Assembly (NCBI GenBank): GCA_028292835.1
Contig: JAQGLP010000545.1
Location: 1 to 7,761 of the forward strand
Direction of reading: 5' to 3'
DNA length: 7,761 bases
Source of the DNA: Variovorax sp.
Lineage (GTDB): Bacteria; Pseudomonadota; Gammaproteobacteria; Burkholderiales; Burkholderiaceae_C
Position numbers and translations under genes: made by a program. This document shows, one piece after another, positions 5,653-7,761 of this stretch. The number at the start of each line of letters is the position of its first letter. Position 1 is the first letter of the stretch. The notes beneath the pieces are model-generated. The model was not told the origin of the DNA. It searched no databases and worked only from the letters and a program-made list of their open reading frames with translations.

Positions 5653-6396
5653 ATGAGCATTCCGTTATTTGAAGGCCAGGTGGCCCTGGTCACCGGCGCC
5701 ACGCGCGGCATCGGCGCCGCCATCGCGCTCGAACTGGCCCAGCGCGGACTGAAGGTCATCGGCACCGGGACCTCGGAAGAGGGCGCCGCGAAGATCGGCG
5801 CGGCCCTGGGCGCGCGCGGCGGCCTCGGGCGCATGCTCGACGTCAACGACGGTGCGGCGGTCGACGCGCTGGTCGACGAGATCGTCCGGACGCACGGTGC
5901 GCTGCATGTGCTGGTCAACAACGCCGGCATCACGCGCGACATGCTCGCCATGCGCCTGAAGGACGACGACTGGGACGCAGTGCTCGACACCAACCTGAAG
6001 GCCGTCTTCCGCCTGTCGCGCGCCGCGATCCGTCCGATGATGAAGCAGCGCTACGGCCGCATCGTCAGCATCACCAGCGTGGTGGGCGCCTCGGGCAATC
6101 CCGGTCAGGTCAATTACGCGGCTGCCAAGGCGGGCGTGGCGGGCATGACGCGGGCGCTGGCGCGCGAGCTGGGCAGCCGCAACGTCACCGTCAACTGCGT
6201 GGCGCCCGGCTTCATCGAAACCGACATGACCGCCCGGCTGCCCGAAGCACAGCAGCAGGCGCTGCTCGCGCAGATTCCGATCGGCCACCTGGGCAAGCCC
6301 GCCGATGTCGCGCAGGCCGTGGCCTATCTGGCGTCGCCGCAGGCCGGCTACGTGACGGGGCAGGAGCTGCACGTCAACGGCGGCATGTACATGTAG
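5653..6396 (+). CDS. fabG: 3-oxoacyl-ACP reductase (FabG)
   Basis: A 247-residue NADPH-dependent short-chain dehydrogenase that reduces 3-ketoacyl-ACP to (R)-3-hydroxyacyl-ACP, the first reduction of each elongation cycle. It has the dinucleotide-binding TGATRGIG (14-21), LDVND (62-66), NNAG (89-92), and the full catalytic set Asn114, Ser142, Tyr155 and Lys159 (in NYAAAKAG). It also has VNCVAPGFIETDMT (180-193) and the C-terminal GQELHVNGGMYM (236-247), which points to FabG rather than a generic reductase. The start is the ATG at 5653, just before FEGQVALVTG. The frame is open further upstream inside fabD, but that extension has no homology. The 41-bp gap after fabD shows only a weak GAG (5643-5645) as a ribosome site. 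Neighbouring fabD and acpP confirm its role in fatty acid synthesis. Confidence 0.96.
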   Translation: MSIPLFEGQVALVTGATRGIGAAIALELAQRGLKVIGTGTSEEGAAKIGAALGARGGLGRMLDVNDGAAVDALVDEIVRTHGALHVLVNNAGITRDMLAMRLKDDDWDAVLDTNLKAVFRLSRAAIRPMMKQRYGRIVSITSVVGASGNPGQVNYAAAKAGVAGMTRALARELGSRNVTVNCVAPGFIETDMTARLPEAQQQALLAQIPIGHLGKPADVAQAVAYLASPQAGYVTGQELHVNGGMYM

Positions 6397-6421
6397 GCGC
6401 CTGGCGCCACCCGTTTTCTTT
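6396..6421 (+). terminator. Possible weak terminator after fabG
   Basis: GGCGC (6396-6400) can pair with GCGCC (6404-6408) around a 3-base loop CTG. TTTTCTTT (6414-6421) follows after five unpaired bases. The stem begins on the last base of the fabG stop codon. The short stem, tight loop and gap before the T-run make it weaker than the rpmF terminator. It would fit with acpP having its own promoter directly downstream. Confidence 0.35.
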
Positions 6422-6459
6422 CGCCCGGCGGCCGCGGCAAATGCCATGATGCGGCCGGC

Positions 6460-6494
6460 TAAAATCAACTAAATCTTTACAACCCCTAAAGGGA
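6460..6494 (+). promoter_or_regulatory. Predicted acpP promoter and ribosome binding site
   Basis: The 103-bp gap before acpP becomes A/T-rich in its second half. TAAAAT (6460-6465) is a good -10 box; the expected start is near 6472, leaving a leader of about 28 nt. No good -35 hexamer sits 16-18 bp upstream. AAGGGA (6489-6494) lies five bases before the acpP ATG and is one of the better ribosome sites in the window. A dedicated promoter fits the need for far more ACP than of the enzymes that use it. Confidence 0.55.
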
Positions 6495-6499
6495 ACCAA

Positions 6500-6739
6500 A
6501 TGAGCGATATCGAAGCACGTGTCAAGAAAATCATCGCCGAGCAGCTCGGCGTGGAAGAGTCGCAAGTGACCAACGACAAGGCCTTCGTGGCCGACCTGGG
6601 CGCCGACTCGCTCGACAACGTCGAACTCGTGATGGCGCTCGAAGATGAATTCGGTATCGAAATCCCAGACGAGGATGCCGAGAAGATCACCACCGTGCAA
6701 AGCGCGATCGACTACGCCAACAAGAATCACAAGGCCTGA
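6500..6739 (+). CDS. acpP: Acyl carrier protein
   Basis: A 79-residue acidic four-helix protein that carries growing acyl chains as thioesters on a 4'-phosphopantetheine arm and shuttles them among FabD, FabH, FabG and FabF; it also donates acyl groups to PlsX. The attachment site is Ser37 in GADSLDNVELVMALEDEF (34-51). The preceding N-terminal helix (MSDIEARVKKIIAEQLGV) and the later IEIPDEDAEKITTVQSAIDY (53-72) are classic AcpP. In the recognition helix the usual Thr of DSLDTVE is replaced by Asn40; the Asp36-Ser37-Leu38 core and Glu42 are kept. The start is fixed by the ribosome site AAGGGA at five bases and by the family's N-terminus. It has its own probable promoter and lies between fabG and fabF as in most proteobacteria. 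Confidence 0.98.
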   Translation: MSDIEARVKKIIAEQLGVEESQVTNDKAFVADLGADSLDNVELVMALEDEFGIEIPDEDAEKITTVQSAIDYANKNHKA

Positions 6740-6741
6740 TC

Positions 6742-6760
6742 GGCCCCGCCGCAGCGGGCC
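6742..6760 (+). other. Hairpin after acpP without a U-tract
   Basis: GGCCC (6742-6746) and GC (6748-6749) pair with GC (6754-6755) and GGGCC (6756-6760), leaving a single bulged C and the loop CGCA. It starts two bases after the acpP stop. With no T-run it is unlikely to be an efficient intrinsic terminator. It could protect the 3' end of acpP mRNA or mark a processing point, which would help keep ACP mRNA above fabF mRNA. The rest of the 87-bp acpP-fabF gap shows no other clear element. Confidence 0.35.
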
Positions 6761-6826
6761 AGGCTGGATGTGCCGGGCGCGTGCGTTGCGCACTGGTCCC
6801 GAGATTTCCAAGAAAGGTTTGCCGGC

Positions 6827-7761
6827 ATGACCAAACGCCGCGTTGTCGTAACCGGACTCGGTTGCGTTTCTCCCGTTGGAAACACGGTGGAGGAGGCCTG
6901 GAGCCATCTGCTGGCCGGCCAGTCGGGTATCGACACCATCACCCGGTTCGACGCCGGCGGTTTCGCCTGCAAGTTCGCAGGCGAGGTCAAGGACTTCGCG
7001 ATCGGGGATTACATCTCCGAGAAGGAAGCGCGTCACATGGACCGCTTCATCCATTTCGGACTGGCCGCTGCCATGCAGGCGGTGGTCGACAGCGGCCTGC
7101 CCACGGGCGACGCGCTCTCGCATGACGAGGCGGTGCGCATCGGCTGCAACATCGGCGCGGGTATCGGCGGCTTGCCGCTGATCGAGGACACCCACTCCGA
7201 ACTGCTCAACCGCGGCCCGCGCCGCGTGTCGCCGTTCTTCGTGCCGGCCTCGATCATCAACATGATCTCCGGCCATGTGTCGATCCAATACGGCTTCAAG
7301 GGCCCCAACATCGCCGTCGTGACAGCCTGCACCACGGGCCTGCACGCGATCGGCACCTCGGCGCGCATGATCGAGTACGGCGATGCCGACGTGATGATCG
7401 CCAGCGGCTCCGAATCCTGTGTGTCGCCCCTGGGCGTCGGCGGCTTCGCCGCGGCGCGCGCGCTGTCCACACGCAATGACGATCCGGCCACGGCGTCGCG
7501 CCCCTGGGACAAGGACCGCGATGGCTTCGTGCTCGGCGAAGGCGCCGGCGTGCTGGTGCTGGAGGAGTACGAACATGCCCGCGCACGCGGGGCGAAGATC
7601 TATGCCGAGCTCGCGGGCTTCTCGATGACGGCAGACGCCTTCCACATGACCGCACCGGACGTCGATGGCCCGCGCAGGTCGATGGTTGGCGCGCTGCGCA
7701 ATGCGGGCATCCCCGCGGACGCGGTGAATTATCTGAACGCGCACGGCACGTCCACCCCGCT
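6827..7761 (+). CDS. fabF: 3-oxoacyl-ACP synthase II (FabF), 3' end cut by window edge
   Basis: The first 311 complete codons of a condensing enzyme that is normally a little over 410 residues. FabF elongates acyl-ACP with malonyl-ACP, releasing CO2, and in proteobacteria also extends cis-unsaturated chains for temperature adaptation. The N-terminal RRVVVTGLGCVSPVGNTVEE (4-23) is typical. The nucleophile Cys168 lies in VVTACTTGLHAIG (164-176). GSESCVSPLGVGGFAAARAL (194-213) and the RPWDKDRDGFVLGEGAG block (225-241) follow. The first catalytic His is His306 in NAHGTSTP (304-311), where the window ends. The conserved Lys and second His, expected further on, are not in view. The ATG is preceded by AGAAAGG (6811-6817) at nine bases. 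The gene follows acpP by 87 bp, the usual order. No frameshift is seen. Confidence 0.97.
   Translation, partial: MTKRRVVVTGLGCVSPVGNTVEEAWSHLLAGQSGIDTITRFDAGGFACKFAGEVKDFAIGDYISEKEARHMDRFIHFGLAAAMQAVVDSGLPTGDALSHDEAVRIGCNIGAGIGGLPLIEDTHSELLNRGPRRVSPFFVPASIINMISGHVSIQYGFKGPNIAVVTACTTGLHAIGTSARMIEYGDADVMIASGSESCVSPLGVGGFAAARALSTRNDDPATASRPWDKDRDGFVLGEGAGVLVLEEYEHARARGAKIYAELAGFSMTADAFHMTAPDVDGPRRSMVGALRNAGIPADAVNYLNAHGTSTP

Noticed and set aside
6374..7744. Long open frame of 456 codons on the minus strand opposite acpP and fabF
   Set aside because: It reads as Arg/Ala/Gly/His-rich shadow sequence without recognisable domains, opposite essential genes whose motifs are complete as far as visible.
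1..7761. Novel system, mobile element, CRISPR array, tRNA or rRNA
   Set aside because: No transposase, integrase, regularly spaced direct repeats, tRNA-like fold or rRNA sequence was seen. Nearly all the DNA is accounted for by conserved housekeeping genes in a known order.

Overview
The window is a housekeeping locus from a high-G+C betaproteobacterium, about two-thirds G+C by eye. It is most likely Burkholderiales and probably Comamonadaceae. The assignment rests on the gene order, on the protein sequences (a YceF-type Maf, an unusual RsmI-like methylase found beside it in this group, and the FabD and ACP sequences), and on a possible family-typical intergenic repeat after fabH. It is an inference from reading, not a database result.

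Left part, minus strand (1-1545): a compact operon reading right to left, maf/yceF, then an RsmI-like SAM-dependent methyltransferase, then the first 65 codons of an MFS transporter cut by the window edge. Each junction is a 4-base stop/start overlap (GTGA, then ATGA), so the three genes look translationally coupled.

Divergent gap (1546-1582): only 37 bp separate maf from yceD. Neither gene has a Shine-Dalgarno sequence, and -10-like hexamers lie so close to both start codons that leaderless transcripts are plausible in both directions.

Right part, plus strand (1583-7761): the conserved yceD-rpmF-plsX-fabH-fabD-fabG-acpP-fabF cluster. YceD and ribosomal protein L32 (rpmF) belong to ribosome synthesis. 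PlsX makes acyl-phosphate for phospholipid synthesis. FabD charges malonate onto ACP, FabH starts fatty acid chains, FabF elongates them, FabG reduces the 3-keto group, and ACP carries the intermediates. fabF runs off the right edge after the first active-site His, so 311 complete codons are present. The cluster ties ribosome production to membrane lipid supply.

Regulatory structure visible in the cluster: a perfect TATAAT ahead of rpmF with a leader of about 90 nt; a strong intrinsic terminator between rpmF and plsX whose U-tract reaches the plsX start codon; a TAAAAT box and good ribosome site ahead of acpP; and hairpins after fabG and acpP. All catalytic residues that can be checked are intact, and no gene is frameshifted. 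I found no mobile element, CRISPR array, tRNA, rRNA or evident new system. The points most worth a second look are the terminator at plsX, the diverged methylase, and a possible degenerate Comamonadaceae repeat supplying the end of fabH.
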